Translations under genes and position numbers: made by a program
Source of the DNA: Microbulbifer sp. THAF38
Lineage (GTDB): Bacteria > Pseudomonadota > Gammaproteobacteria > Pseudomonadales > Cellvibrionaceae
DNA: 64,000 nt
Direction: 5' to 3'
NCBI RefSeq assembly: GCF_009363535.1
Contig: NZ_CP045369.1
Coordinates: 1,437,001-1,501,000 of the forward strand
Shown: piece by piece, positions 26,990-36,464 of the stretch
Layout: every line of letters begins with the position of its first letter
Numbering within the stretch: position 1 is the stretch's first letter
The notes under the pieces: generated by a model
What the model was told of the DNA's origin: nothing
The model's database searches: none
Seen by the model: only the letters and a program-made list of their open reading frames with translations

Positions 26990-27607
26990 ATGAGTATCAA
27001 AAAAGAATTGCCCCCGTACATCTGTCCTTATAAAGGGGATTTGCTTGCCGGAGTCGATGAGGTGGGTCGTGGTCCATTGGCTGGAGATGTAGTGGCGGCT
27101 GCGGTGATTCTCGACCCGGCCAAACCTATAATTGGACTGGCCGACTCCAAAAAGCTCAGTGAAAAAAAACGAGAGTTACTCTTTGATGAAATTTGTGAGC
27201 GAGCCCTGAGCTTCGCTATTGCTCGGGCTACAGTCGAGGAGATCGATCAGATCAATATTTTGCAGGCGAGCCTGCTGGCAATGCATCGTGCGGTGGAGCA
27301 GCTATCTCTGCAGCCGGAATTTGTGTTGGTGGACGGCAACAAGAAACCGGATTGGCCTTACCCCTGCGATACTGTGGTTAAGGGGGATGGTCGCGTTGCA
27401 GCGATTGCCGCCGCCTCGATTCTGGCAAAAGTGACACGGGATCGGGAGATGGTGGAGCTGGATGCGAAATATCCAGGCTACGGGCTGGCCGGCCACAAAG
27501 GCTACCCAACCAAGGCGCATATGCAAGCCCTGCAAGAGCTCGGGCCTAGCCCGGTACATAGGGTGAGCTTCGCCCCGGTGAAGAAGCTCTTAGTGGATTT
27601 CGTCTGA
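26990..27607 (+). CDS. rnhB: Ribonuclease HII
   Basis: Removes ribonucleotides from DNA and RNA-DNA hybrids. 205 residues. The active-site motif [22 protein letters not shown] (read across residues 21-42) provides Asp and Glu; LVDGNKKP and [21 protein letters not shown] give the others, and [18 protein letters not shown] is a conserved tail. It ends the lpx operon 17 nt after lpxB and converges with the CorC-like gene, 24 nt away. Confidence 0.98.
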   Translation: MSIKKELPPYICPYKGDLLAGVDEVGRGPLAGDVVAAAVILDPAKPIIGLADSKKLSEKKRELLFDEICERALSFAIARATVEEIDQINILQASLLAMHRAVEQLSLQPEFVLVDGNKKPDWPYPCDTVVKGDGRVAAIAAASILAKVTRDREMVELDAKYPGYGLAGHKGYPTKAHMQALQELGPSPVHRVSFAPVKKLLVDFV

Positions 27608-27631
27608 GCTCAGAATGTACCAAGTTATTGG

Positions 27632-28894
27632 CTAACGCTCGATTTTCTTAACGCGGGCTCTGGTGATCATCTTGTCTGATACCTCTTCAATTTCCACCAG
27701 ATAATTGAGGATATACAAGCTGATATTGCCATCTGGGATGCTTTCCAGGTGCTCCATGGCGAGGCCATTGAAAGTCTTGGGGCCGTCGGTGGGCAGATCC
27801 CAGCCCAGGGTGCGGTTGATATCCCGAATGGAGGTTCCGCCTTCGATCATATACCAGCCCCCTTCAATGGCGACAATTTCCTCGTCGTCGCTGGGTACTG
27901 GGCTCGCAGTGAAATCGCCGACAATTTCCTCCAGCAGATCCTCCAGAGTTACGATCCCCATCACTTCGCCGTATTCATCTACAACCAGTCCCATGCGGCG
28001 CTTGGTTTTCTGGAAGTTCATCAGCAGGGTAGGGAGGGGCGTGGCCTCAGGTACGAAGTAGGGCTCACCGGTAAAGGATTTCAGCCTTTCGGCAGTGAGG
28101 CTATCGGGACCGTCGCGCAGAATTTGTGCGGCGCGGCGCAGGTGGAGAATGCCCACCACATGATTGATATCTCCCCGGTAGACCGGCAGGCGCGTATAGG
28201 TGCTTTCTGCCAGCTGCTGGAGGATTTGATCAGCGCTGTTTTCCAGGTCGATTCCCATGACCTCGTTGCGGGGAATCATAATATCTTCCACCGTGGCCTG
28301 GTCCAGGTCCAGTACATTGAGAAGCATACCCTTGTGCTTACTGGGTATGAGGGCGCCGGACTCAAATACCACGGATCTTAGCTCTTCTGGTGCCAGGTGC
28401 TCGGCATCTCCGCCAGAGGTTGTCTCGACACCGACCAAGCGCGCGAGGCCATTTGAAATACTACCTACTAGCAGTACAAAGGGGGTCAGAAGCCACTGAA
28501 GGGGGCGCAAAACCAGAGATGCGGGAAAGGCTATCCGCTCAGGATGTAGTGCGGCAATTGTTTTCGGGGTAACTTCGGCGAAAATAAGGATGACTACGGT
28601 AAGGGCTCCGGTGGCGTAAAGAAGGCCGGCATCACCATAAAGTTGGGTAAAAACGGCACCGGCAATAACCGATGCAAGGATATTGACCAGATTATTGCCG
28701 ATCAGGATAACGCCGATCAGTTTATCTGGACGGGCGAGCAGCTCCATGGCTCGCTTGGCTCCGCGGTGACCATTCTTAGCCTGGTGGCGCAGGCGGTAAC
28801 GGTTCAGCGCCATCATGCTGGTTTCGGAGCTGGAAAAAAAAGCCGATATCACAATCAGCAGGGCCAGCAGGCTAAACAGCAGGCCCGGGGGCAT
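27632..28894 (-). CDS. CNNM/CorC-HlyC family CBS-domain membrane protein
   Basis: About 420 residues: a DUF21/CNNM transmembrane domain with three to four hydrophobic helices (LLFSLLALLIVISAFFSSSETSMMALN at the start), two CBS domains (near 200-320; IMIPRNEVMGID, GLVVDEYGEVMGIVTLEDLLEEIVGD) and a C-terminal CorC_HlyC transporter-associated domain. ATG at 28894 is chosen over TTG at 28903. Homologues (YfjD/CorB) are linked to Mg or Co efflux or tolerance. ypjD lies upstream and ffh is divergent, an arrangement common in gammaproteobacteria. Confidence 0.9.
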   Translation of the reverse strand: MPPGLLFSLLALLIVISAFFSSSETSMMALNRYRLRHQAKNGHRGAKRAMELLARPDKLIGVILIGNNLVNILASVIAGAVFTQLYGDAGLLYATGALTVVILIFAEVTPKTIAALHPERIAFPASLVLRPLQWLLTPFVLLVGSISNGLARLVGVETTSGGDAEHLAPEELRSVVFESGALIPSKHKGMLLNVLDLDQATVEDIMIPRNEVMGIDLENSADQILQQLAESTYTRLPVYRGDINHVVGILHLRRAAQILRDGPDSLTAERLKSFTGEPYFVPEATPLPTLLMNFQKTKRRMGLVVDEYGEVMGIVTLEDLLEEIVGDFTASPVPSDDEEIVAIEGGWYMIEGGTSIRDINRTLGWDLPTDGPKTFNGLAMEHLESIPDGNISLYILNYLVEIEEVSDKMITRARVKKIER

Positions 28895-29110
28895 CTCGTT
28901 CAAGGGAGAACTCTTTTTATTTCTGAGCGGAGATATTGGAACAGAACAGAGACCTCCGCAAGTTTTCTAGTTATTAATAGCCCAAACCATACAAATTAAG
29001 GGCCAGAAAGATGGTAGGAATCTACAGTTACCGAGCACAAAATGCTGGAGTATTGGAGTGCTGTTGCCAATAACTTCCTGCCGGTTTAACTGCAGTTTTC
29101 CCTCTCTTAC

Positions 29111-29911
29111 TCAGCCGCGCTGAAGAATTACCTCAAGTACCAGTTTGCTGCCAAAGTAGGCCAGCATTAGTGCGGCAAAGGCGCACAGAGTCCAGCGTAC
29201 GGCGGTGTTGCCGCGCCAACCCCATTGCCAGTGCCCCCAGAGAAGGATGCTGTAGAGTACCCAGGCAATCAGAGAGAGTATTGTTTTATGCAGGGGGCCC
29301 TGTTCAAAAAGGTTGCCCACAAATATAAATCCGGTAATTAGTGAGGCGGTTAGTAGCAGTTGACCGAAAGCGATCAAGCCAAAGAGCAGTGATTCCATGC
29401 TCTGCAGAGGGGGAAGCAGCCGCATTGCGCCAACAGGTCTGTGGTTGTGCAATTGTTGATTCAGGTAGTAGAGGTAGATGGCCTGCAGGGTCGCGAGTGT
29501 GAGTAGAGAGTAGGCGCAGATAGATAAAAGTGCGTGTACGGCTATACCCGAAGACAATTGTTGGTGTGGTGCCACAGCCCCCCAGATGTGGGTGTCAGCA
29601 AGCTCAGTGAGCGCTCCGATTGGGGCAAAAATAAGGATCAACAGGGTGAGAGGACGGCTTACAGCCAGGATAAGTAGCAATAGGTTCACTACCCAGGTGA
29701 TGAGTGACAGCATTGCCAACAGGTCAAAGCGGTAACCCGCGGGGGAAAACAGCGTGTGTGCCAGGGATATTGCGTGGGCAATCAGTGCGCCGGCAAGCAG
29801 GCCCAGCAGCAGCCCGCGCTCGGGCTGTTGTGCCCGGGCAAGAGCCCTGGCCGCGACAATGGTGGTAGCTATATATAGCGCGATGGCCGTCCAGTGGGCG
29901 AATGCCGCCAT
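29111..29911 (-). CDS. CcsA-like membrane protein (YpjD, cytochrome c assembly family)
   Basis: A 266-residue integral membrane protein with about eight hydrophobic segments. The mid-region HIWGAVAPHQQLSSGIAVHALLSICAYSLLT and the last-third SLIAWVLYSILLWGHWQWGWRG (each read over more than 20 residues) carry the His and Trp-rich pattern of the CcsA/CcmF heme-handling fold. It is the inner-membrane YpjD type, commonly divergent from ffh. No cytochrome c maturation genes are near, and the physiological role of this subgroup is not established. Confidence 0.85.
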   Translation of the reverse strand: MAAFAHWTAIALYIATTIVAARALARAQQPERGLLLGLLAGALIAHAISLAHTLFSPAGYRFDLLAMLSLITWVVNLLLLILAVSRPLTLLILIFAPIGALTELADTHIWGAVAPHQQLSSGIAVHALLSICAYSLLTLATLQAIYLYYLNQQLHNHRPVGAMRLLPPLQSMESLLFGLIAFGQLLLTASLITGFIFVGNLFEQGPLHKTILSLIAWVLYSILLWGHWQWGWRGNTAVRWTLCAFAALMLAYFGSKLVLEVILQRG

Positions 29912-30116
29912 TGGTTAGATCCGTATCTTCTAAGCAGTGGAGGAGGAGTGTGTCACAGCCCGCTTTAACAGGGAAGATCTGGTGATATTTCGGCTGTGAC
30001 GGGACCTGGGCTATACTGCCGCGCCTCAGAGTGGGAGTTGGAAATACTCCCCTAAAAAATTTCGCGGCCCTCCGTATCGGGGTCCTGTCCGCAATCGGAG
30101 AAATCGAGACGAATTT

Positions 30117-31535
30117 ATGTTCGATAACCTGAGTGACCGCTTATCGGCGGCCCTAAAAAAAGTCACCGGCAAGGCGAGCCTGACCGATGACAATATCCGC
30201 GATACCTTGCGCGAAGTGCGCAAAGCGCTGCTTGAAGCGGATGTCGCTCTGCCTGTTGTGAAGGCCTTTGTACAGCAAGTGCGCACAGCTGCTGTGGGGC
30301 AGAAGGTTAGTAAGGCCCTGAATCCGGGCCAGCAGTTCGTCAAGATTGTTCAGGATGAGCTGGTCAAGGTAATGGGTGCGGCTGCAGAGCCCCTCAACCT
30401 CGCGGTGCAGCCCCCGGCAGTGATTTTGATGGCGGGCCTTCAGGGCGCCGGTAAAACCACCAGTGTTGCCAAACTGGCCAAATACCTGCAAGAGCGGGAA
30501 AAGAAAAAAGTCATGGTGGTGAGTGCGGACGTATATCGCCCCGCAGCCATCAAGCAGCTGGAGACTCTGGCCGGTGAAGTGGGCGCGCTGTTTCATGCTT
30601 CCACTCCAGAACAGAAGCCGCTGAATATCGCCAAGGGCGCGGTGGATGCGGCACGCAAGCAGTTTGCCGATGTACTGATCGTCGATACTGCGGGTCGCCT
30701 GCATATCGACAGCCAGCTGATGGATGAGATCCGAGAGCTGCACAGTGAGCTGGACCCTGCGGAAACCCTGTTTGTTATCGATGCCATGATCGGCCAGGAC
30801 GCGGTGAATACCGCCAATGCCTTCAATGAGGCCCTGCCGCTTACCGGGGTCATCCTGACCAAGGCGGATGGCGACGCCCGCGGCGGTGCAGCGCTCTCAG
30901 TGCGTCATGTCACTGGCAAGCCGATCAAGTTTATCGGTGTCGGTGAGAAGACCGATGCCCTGGAAACCTTCCACCCGGATCGTATTGCCTCACGAATTCT
31001 CGGCATGGGCGATATTCTGTCTCTGATCGAAGAGGCAGAGCAAAAGATCGATAAGGAAAAAGCTGAAAAGCTGGTCAAAAAGGTACAGAAGGGCAAGGGC
31101 TTCGATCTGGAAGACCTGCGCGACCAACTGCAGCAGATGCAAAATATGGGCGGGTTCGGCTCCCTGCTGGAGAAAATGCCCGGTATGGGCGGCATCGCGC
31201 AAGCTGCCCAGCAGGCGGATATGGGCAAAGAATTCAAACGTATGGATGCGATTATCTCCTCCATGACCCCTGCGGAGCGCCGCAATCCAGATCTGCTCAA
31301 CGGCTCCCGCAAGCGCCGTATTGTCGCCGGTTCCGGTACCCAGGTGCAGGATCTTAACCGGTTGCTCAAGCAGCACAAGCAGATGGGCAAAATGATGAAA
31401 AAGCTCAAGGGCGGCGGTATGGGCAAGATGATGCGCGGTCTTGGTGGAATGACCGGCGGTGGCGGCATGCCTGGAGGCCTCGGTGGAATGGGCGGTATGC
31501 CCGGTGGCCTGCCCCCCGGATTCAAGAAAAAGTAA
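30117..31535 (+). CDS. ffh: Signal recognition particle protein Ffh (SRP54)
   Basis: The GTPase of the bacterial SRP, which targets nascent membrane proteins to FtsY. 472 residues: N domain (1-85), G domain with GLQGAGKTTSVAKLA (about 106-120), VDTAGRLHID (about 190), TKADGDARGGAAL (about 248), and a Met-rich M domain. The C-terminus extends into a Gly/Met-rich tail (GGMGKMMRGLGGMTGGGG) longer than in E. coli. ATG at 30117. It is followed by the rpsP operon, as in Pseudomonas. Confidence 0.99.
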   Translation: MFDNLSDRLSAALKKVTGKASLTDDNIRDTLREVRKALLEADVALPVVKAFVQQVRTAAVGQKVSKALNPGQQFVKIVQDELVKVMGAAAEPLNLAVQPPAVILMAGLQGAGKTTSVAKLAKYLQEREKKKVMVVSADVYRPAAIKQLETLAGEVGALFHASTPEQKPLNIAKGAVDAARKQFADVLIVDTAGRLHIDSQLMDEIRELHSELDPAETLFVIDAMIGQDAVNTANAFNEALPLTGVILTKADGDARGGAALSVRHVTGKPIKFIGVGEKTDALETFHPDRIASRILGMGDILSLIEEAEQKIDKEKAEKLVKKVQKGKGFDLEDLRDQLQQMQNMGGFGSLLEKMPGMGGIAQAAQQADMGKEFKRMDAIISSMTPAERRNPDLLNGSRKRRIVAGSGTQVQDLNRLLKQHKQMGKMMKKLKGGGMGKMMRGLGGMTGGGGMPGGLGGMGGMPGGLPPGFKKK

Positions 31536-31692
31536 GGGTTTCCGGGGCCCTGGCGGCCCCATGAAGCGCTATACAAAACCCTGGCGGTACATTAGAATAC
31601 GCCGCCTTTCAGCCGGGGGTGAGCTGCCGGCAGAGTTGTTTGGGTGACGGCTTAACGCTGTCGCCAAGTATTTAAAACTACAGGAAAGTTAC

Positions 31693-31932
31693 ATGGTAAC
31701 CATTCGTTTGGCTCGTGGCGGTGCTAAAAAACGCCCGTTTTATCACCTGACCGTAACCGATAGCCGCAAATCTCGCGACGGTCGTTTCATTGAGCGTGTT
31801 GGCTTCTTCAACCCGGTTGCCCGCGGTCAGGAAGAGCGTCTGCGCATCGATCATGAGCGTGTTGACTACTGGCTGGGTCACGGCGCTCAGGTTTCTGATC
31901 GCGTCAGCAAGCTGCTGAAAGAATCCGCTTAA
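31693..31932 (+). CDS. rpsP: 30S ribosomal protein S16
   Basis: A 79-residue small-subunit protein with the recognisable N-terminus [19 protein letters not shown], then [19 protein letters not shown] and [23 protein letters not shown] at 31693 has CAGGAAAG upstream. First gene of the conserved rpsP-rimM-trmD-rplS operon; the following rimM start lies 22 nt beyond its stop if the GTG at 31955 is used. Confidence 0.99.
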   Translation: MVTIRLARGGAKKRPFYHLTVTDSRKSRDGRFIERVGFFNPVARGQEERLRIDHERVDYWLGHGAQVSDRVSKLLKESA

Positions 31933-31954
31933 TTTGCGCGTAAGTGGTGCGTCT

Positions 31955-32494
31955 GTGACAGATAACGGAAACGCTTCCGAGGAGCTGGTCACTGTTGGAC
32001 GCGTAACTACCGTTTATGGTGTGCGCGGCTGGGTCAAGGTTCATTCCTATACCGAGCCGATGGACAACATTCTGCAATTCCCCAAGTGGTGGTTGCGGGG
32101 GCCGAAAGGTTGGGAGCCCTTAGATATTGACGCTGGCAAGCGTCATGGCAAGGGATTGATCGTTCATGTGAAGGGGCTGGATGACCGCGATTTAGCGGCT
32201 CAACTTTGCCAGCGCGATATTGCTATTGCGCGTGACCTGATGCCTGAACTCGAGCAGGGTGAGTATTACTGGCACCAGCTTGAGGGTTTGCGGGTTATCA
32301 GCCGTTTTGACGGCGAGGAACACGATTTTGGCAGTGTCGTTCGCATGATGGAAACTGGCGCCAACGATGTATTGGTTGTGCGTGGTGGGGCGGATAAGCG
32401 CGAGCGCTTGATACCGTATCTGCCAGACCAGTTTATTAAAGATATAGACCTGGAAGCCGGTGTGATCACCGTCGACTGGGACCCGGCTTTTTAA
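31955..32494 (+). CDS. rimM: 16S rRNA processing protein RimM
   Basis: Binds S19 and the 30S head during maturation. About 179 residues from GTG 31955; an in-frame TTG at 31934 would add seven. The N-terminal beta barrel has VTVGRVTTVYGVRGWVKVHSY (read over residues 10-30), and the C-terminal PRC barrel has EYYWHQLEGLRV, LVVRGGADKRERLIPYLPDQFI and ITVDWDPAF at the end. No strong ribosome binding site marks either start; the GTG was chosen because it gives a family-like N-terminal length. Confidence 0.96.
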   Translation: MTDNGNASEELVTVGRVTTVYGVRGWVKVHSYTEPMDNILQFPKWWLRGPKGWEPLDIDAGKRHGKGLIVHVKGLDDRDLAAQLCQRDIAIARDLMPELEQGEYYWHQLEGLRVISRFDGEEHDFGSVVRMMETGANDVLVVRGGADKRERLIPYLPDQFIKDIDLEAGVITVDWDPAF

Positions 32495-32505
32495 GGCGCT
32501 GAGCG

Positions 32506-33270
32506 ATGGCTAAAAGAATCGCTCTGGTAAGCATTTTTCCGGAGATGTTTGCCGCATTGACCGAGTATGGTGTCAGTGGGCGGGCTGTTAAAGATGGCCT
32601 GCTGGAAGTACGCTGCTGGAACCCTCGGGATTTCACCAGTGACAAGCACCGCACTGTGGATGATCGCCCTTACGGCGGTGGTCCCGGAATGGTGATGATG
32701 GCCGAACCCCTTTATCAGTCTCTGCAGGCGGCATGCGCTTGGGCTGGAGAAGAGGGTGAAGCTGTACGCACTATCTACCTGTCTCCGCAGGGACAGCAAC
32801 TGGATCAGCGTGGGGTCGAAAGTCTCTCTGACGCTGGCAACCTGGTTTTGCTGGCCGGGCGTTACGAAGGGGTGGATGAGCGTATCGTCGAATCGATGAT
32901 CGATGAGGAATGGTCCATTGGTGACTATGTCCTTAGTGGTGGTGAACTGGCTGCTATGGTGATGGTGGATGCCATTACACGGCTGATTCCCGGCGCTTTG
33001 GGGCACGATCAGTCGGCGGTTGAGGATTCTTTCTCCTCGGGCTTGCTCGACTGTCCCCACTACACCCGGCCCGAACAGTACCGGGGCGTAGCGGTACCGG
33101 AAGTGTTGCTCTCGGGCAACCACGAAAGAATACGCCGCTGGCGCCTGAAGCAGGCACTGGCGCGCACACAGCAGCGTCGGCCCGACCTTTTGGCGGGGCT
33201 GGAGCTGAACAAGGAGCAGAAGCAACTGTTGGAGGAAATTCAGCAGGAGCGGAAATCCGACGAAACTTGA
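32506..33270 (+). CDS. trmD: tRNA (guanine37-N1)-methyltransferase
   Basis: Methylates G37 of tRNAs reading CNN-type codons, preventing frameshifts. 254 residues of the SPOUT trefoil-knot fold: ISIFPEMF-like start ([13 protein letters not shown]), [18 protein letters not shown] (about 50-67), [16 protein letters not shown] (about 111-126) and [19 protein letters not shown] (about 137-155). ATG at 32506, 11 nt after rimM. The C-terminal helical domain ends with the charged tail QEERKSDET-like sequence. Confidence 0.99.
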   Translation: MAKRIALVSIFPEMFAALTEYGVSGRAVKDGLLEVRCWNPRDFTSDKHRTVDDRPYGGGPGMVMMAEPLYQSLQAACAWAGEEGEAVRTIYLSPQGQQLDQRGVESLSDAGNLVLLAGRYEGVDERIVESMIDEEWSIGDYVLSGGELAAMVMVDAITRLIPGALGHDQSAVEDSFSSGLLDCPHYTRPEQYRGVAVPEVLLSGNHERIRRWRLKQALARTQQRRPDLLAGLELNKEQKQLLEEIQQERKSDET

Positions 33271-33350
33271 TGCCGGATTCGCCGGGAGGCGAGAGTAGTT
33301 CGGTGAACTAGCTGAGAAGCTACATAAACTCTATTTGGGAGCAAATCCAA

Positions 33351-33701
33351 ATGACTAACAAAATTATCCAGCAGCTGGAGCAGGAACAGCTGAAGAGCGA
33401 AGTACCTCCCTTCGCACCGGGCGACACCGTAATCGTTCAAGTGAAAGTAAAAGAAGGTAACCGCGAGCGTCTGCAGGCGTTCGAAGGCGTGGTAATCGGC
33501 AAGCGCAACCGCGGCCTGAACTCCTCCTTCACCGTGCGTAAAATCTCCCACGGTGTTGGCGTTGAGCGTACTTTCCAGACTCACAGCCCGCTGGTTGACA
33601 GCATCAAGGTTAAGCGTCGTGGTGACGTGCGCCAGGCTAAACTCTACTACCTGCGCAGCCTGACTGGTAAAGCCGCACGTATTAAAGAGAAGCTTAACTA
33701 A
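33351..33701 (+). CDS. rplS: 50S ribosomal protein L19
   Basis: A 116-residue large-subunit protein. [32 protein letters not shown] (residues about 20-50) and the basic tail [30 protein letters not shown] are typical. ATG at 33351 is preceded by GGGAGCAAATCC. It is the last gene of the rpsP operon and is followed by an intrinsic terminator. Confidence 0.99.
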   Translation: MTNKIIQQLEQEQLKSEVPPFAPGDTVIVQVKVKEGNRERLQAFEGVVIGKRNRGLNSSFTVRKISHGVGVERTFQTHSPLVDSIKVKRRGDVRQAKLYYLRSLTGKAARIKEKLN

Positions 33702-33726
33702 GCGCATCTCTTACAGCTCACCAAAA

Positions 33727-33753
33727 AGCCGGGGCAGTTGCTCCGGCTTTTTT
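33727..33753 (+). terminator. Intrinsic terminator of the rpsP-rplS operon
   Basis: AGCCGGGG and CTCCGGCT form the stem around a short CAGTTG-type loop, followed by TTTTTT, 25 nt after the rplS stop. A run of five A bases precedes the stem. Confidence 0.88.
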
Positions 33754-33960
33754 GTATCTCAAGCAGACCTAGTGAATATTCGCTCTCAGATGCTTTGAGA
33801 GATTGTCACAATTGCATAGTCATTTGCGCTGCTATCCTTTCTATCCCTTCTTGCTAACTTGCTAAGCGCCCATCCGTTGGGTTCCCCTCTGTCAGATCCA
33901 TAGAGTCAGTCCACAAGTTGGCTATTTGCACGTAGTTACCGGTGCACGAATATGTTAAAA

Positions 33961-33987
33961 CGCGCCATATAAACCTGATATGGCGCG
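33961..33987. repeat. Perfect 10 bp inverted repeat upstream of dsbC
   Basis: CGCGCCATAT (33961-33970) and ATATGGCGCG (33978-33987) flank a 7 nt loop. On the minus strand the hairpin is followed by TTTTAAC, so it has weak terminator character in that direction, but no minus-strand gene ends here. It could be an operator, a leader hairpin or a dispersed repeat. Confidence 0.55.
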
Positions 33988-34062
33988 CAGCTGCCATACT
34001 GGCTGGAACTGAAGGCCGACGATCGAGTCGAACCCCATTGAGAATTTAAGGAGCAATCGGTA

Positions 34063-34815
34063 ATGATGCTTATCAAGAAGCCGCTGGCGCTCGCTGGTGC
34101 GCTGCTCGGTCTGCTTGGCCCAGCGGCCCTTGCAGAGGTCGACGCGAATGTTGCGAAGACAATCAAAGCTCGTCTAGAGGCCAGTAACCCAAAGCCCAAG
34201 TACGGTGACGTGCGTGAGACCCCCATCGAAGGGCTCTACGAGGTAGAGTTGGATGGTGGCAGCAGCACTCTGTTCGTCTCAGCCGATGGCAACCACTTTA
34301 TCCTGGGTGACCTGTTTCAGGTGAAGAGCGGTGGCGGCTTTGCCAACCTCTCTGAAGGCCGCCGGGCAACTCGCCGGGCCAAGGTAATGGAAACCCAGAG
34401 CGTTGACGATATGATCGTCTTCTCGCCCAAGGGTGAAACCAAAGCGCGGATCTATGTATTTACCGATGTGGACTGTGGTTACTGTCGAAAACTGCACCAG
34501 GATGTGCCTGAGTTGAATAAGCGCGGCATTGAAGTCAGGTATCTGGCATTCCCACGCGGCGGGTTGCAGTCGCTGGGTTATCGCAAGCTCGCGACTGCCT
34601 GGTGCGCCGATGACAGCAACCAGACCCTGACCGCATTAAAAAATCGCGAAAATGTGCCGCTGAAAGTTTGCGATAACAACCCGGTCGCGGCCCAATATAA
34701 ATTGGGTAATGAAGAGATCGATGTGCGCGGGACACCCACCATCGTGATGGAGGATGGCAGAGTTGTGCCAGGCTATCTGCCCCCAGCCACTCTGATTAAA
34801 GAACTGGGTATTTAA
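34063..34815 (+). CDS. dsbC: Thiol:disulfide interchange protein DsbC
   Basis: A periplasmic disulfide isomerase and chaperone. 250 residues: signal peptide 1-24 (MMLIKKPLALAGALLGLLGPAALA), an N-terminal dimerisation domain (VAKTIKARLEASNP, GLYEVELDGG), a linker helix, and a thioredoxin-like domain with the redox motif DVDCGYCRKLHQD (about 139-151) and the cis-Pro loop VRGTPTIVMEDG (about 222-233). Two adjacent ATGs (34063, 34066) are possible. GGAG lies 10 nt upstream of the first. Confidence 0.96.
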   Translation: MMLIKKPLALAGALLGLLGPAALAEVDANVAKTIKARLEASNPKPKYGDVRETPIEGLYEVELDGGSSTLFVSADGNHFILGDLFQVKSGGGFANLSEGRRATRRAKVMETQSVDDMIVFSPKGETKARIYVFTDVDCGYCRKLHQDVPELNKRGIEVRYLAFPRGGLQSLGYRKLATAWCADDSNQTLTALKNRENVPLKVCDNNPVAAQYKLGNEEIDVRGTPTIVMEDGRVVPGYLPPATLIKELGI

Positions 34816-34833
34816 TTACCCACATATAAAAAG

Positions 34834-34866
34834 CAGCGGCTAGCCTGAGGCAGCCGCTGTTTTTTT
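34834..34866. terminator. Bidirectional terminator between dsbC and aspA
   Basis: CAGCGGCT (34834-34841) pairs with AGCCGCTG (34852-34859) and is followed by TTTTTTT. A run of A bases on the left side gives a T tract on the minus strand as well, so the same hairpin can end both the plus-strand dsbC and the minus-strand aspA transcripts, which converge here. Confidence 0.85.
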
Positions 34867-34868
34867 AT

Positions 34869-36335
34869 CTAAGCTGGACTCTTCAGCGCCACCTTGCGCG
34901 GCTGGGTCATATTCTCCGGTGCGAGAATATCGTTTAACTCCTCTTCACTCAGCAATCCTTCCTCCAAAATCAACTGCTTGACGCTCGCGCCGGTCATCAA
35001 TGCCTGCTGGGCGATGCGGGTGGCATTTTCATAGCCGATAAATGGATTTACCGCGGTAATCAGGCCGATACTGTTTTCGACCATCTGTCGGCAGTGCTCT
35101 TCGTTCGCGCTGATACCGTTGACGCAGCGTTGGGCCAGGGTGTGCATAGCCTGGGTCATCAGGCGCATGGATTGCAGCAGGTTGAAGGCGATCACTGGTT
35201 CCATGACATTTAACTGCAGCTGGCCCGATTCGGCCGCGAGAGTAATGGTCAGATCATTGCCGATCACCTGGTAGGCCACCTGGTTTACTACCTCGGGAAT
35301 TACCGGGTTCACTTTGCCGGGCATAATAGAAGAGCCCGGCTGCATCGGTGGCAGATTAATCTCATTGAGACCTGCACGGGGGCCGCTGGATAAAAGGCGC
35401 AGGTCGCTACAGATCTTCGATATTTTTACCGCGATACGTTTCATCACCCCGGAAAACATGACAAAGGCGCCCATGTCTGAGGTGGCTTCCACCAGGTTTT
35501 CCGCACAGACAAAGTCGATATCCGAAATTTCCGACAGTGCCGACACAACCAATTGACGATATTGCGGATCGGTATTAATTCCTGTGCCGATTGCGGTGCC
35601 GCCCATATTGATTTCATTAAACAGTACGACGAGCTCTTTAACTCGAGCGACATCTTCGCGAATAGTTGCAGAAAAAGCGGCAAACTCCTGCCCGAGAGTC
35701 ATGGGTACCGCATCCTGTAACTGGGTGCGGCCCATTTTAATAACATGGGAAAATTCCTTGGCTTTGCCATCAAACTCGATGCACAACTCTTCCATGGATT
35801 GCACCAAGTCGTTGTAACTGAGTAGTACCGCCAGGTTGATGGAGGAGGGGTAAACATCGTTGGTGGATTGCGACAAGTTGACATGGTTATTAGGGTGAAC
35901 GTTTTTGTATTCACCCTTATTGTGGCCTAACAATTCCAGGGCGCGATTGGCAATTACCTCGTTGGCATTCATATTGGTGGAGGTGCCGGCACCGCCTTGA
36001 ATCATGTCCACCAGGAATTGATCATGCAGTTTGCCTTCAATAATTTCATCGCAGGCTTTGGCAATTGCCGCTTGAAGGCTCTCTTCCAGGTAGCCGAGTT
36101 CGCAGTTGGCATGAGCCGCAGCCTTCTTCACCATAGCCAGCGCTTTGACCAAGTTGGGGAAATGGTTGAGGGTAATACCGGTGATCTGGAAGTTTTCCAG
36201 GGCGCGCAGGGTTTGAATGCCGAAATAGACATCGGCGGGTACTTTGCGCTCTCCGAGCAGGTCTTTTTCGATGCGAAATTCATCGCCGGCAGAGAATACA
36301 GGCATGGGTTTTAGGGTGTGGAAATCATTTGTCAT
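34869..36335 (-). CDS. aspA: Aspartate ammonia-lyase
   Basis: Deaminates aspartate to fumarate and ammonia. 488 residues, near the usual 470-480. The fumarase/aspartase signature GSSIMPGKVNPVIPE (about 332-346) is intact, SSNDVYP-like SQSTNDVYPSSI lies near 152, and GRTQLQDAVPMTLGQEF near 200. Neighbouring ansA and an XRE-type regulator on the same strand support aspartase rather than fumarase. The C-terminus is family-like (LSEEELNDILAPENMTQP). Confidence 0.95.
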   Translation of the reverse strand: MTNDFHTLKPMPVFSAGDEFRIEKDLLGERKVPADVYFGIQTLRALENFQITGITLNHFPNLVKALAMVKKAAAHANCELGYLEESLQAAIAKACDEIIEGKLHDQFLVDMIQGGAGTSTNMNANEVIANRALELLGHNKGEYKNVHPNNHVNLSQSTNDVYPSSINLAVLLSYNDLVQSMEELCIEFDGKAKEFSHVIKMGRTQLQDAVPMTLGQEFAAFSATIREDVARVKELVVLFNEINMGGTAIGTGINTDPQYRQLVVSALSEISDIDFVCAENLVEATSDMGAFVMFSGVMKRIAVKISKICSDLRLLSSGPRAGLNEINLPPMQPGSSIMPGKVNPVIPEVVNQVAYQVIGNDLTITLAAESGQLQLNVMEPVIAFNLLQSMRLMTQAMHTLAQRCVNGISANEEHCRQMVENSIGLITAVNPFIGYENATRIAQQALMTGASVKQLILEEGLLSEEELNDILAPENMTQPRKVALKSPA

Positions 36336-36464
36336 GATGCTTTTGCTTTCTCTTCATCTGCATAGGGGCAAGCGCACCAGTAGCCAGTATTAAGCTGGGT
36401 TCCAGGCTGCCCGTAGTTGTCATTATTTGGGCCTCTTGGTTGGGCCCTTAATAGAAATTTATGA

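Larger units (their letters stand above)
33702..34062. other. Intergenic region rplS-dsbC
   Basis: 361 nt without a gene. It holds the rplS terminator (33727-33753), an AT-rich stretch that could contain the dsbC promoter although no convincing -35/-10 pair stands out, and the perfect inverted repeat at 33961-33987. No open frame with coding character was seen on either strand. Confidence 0.7.
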
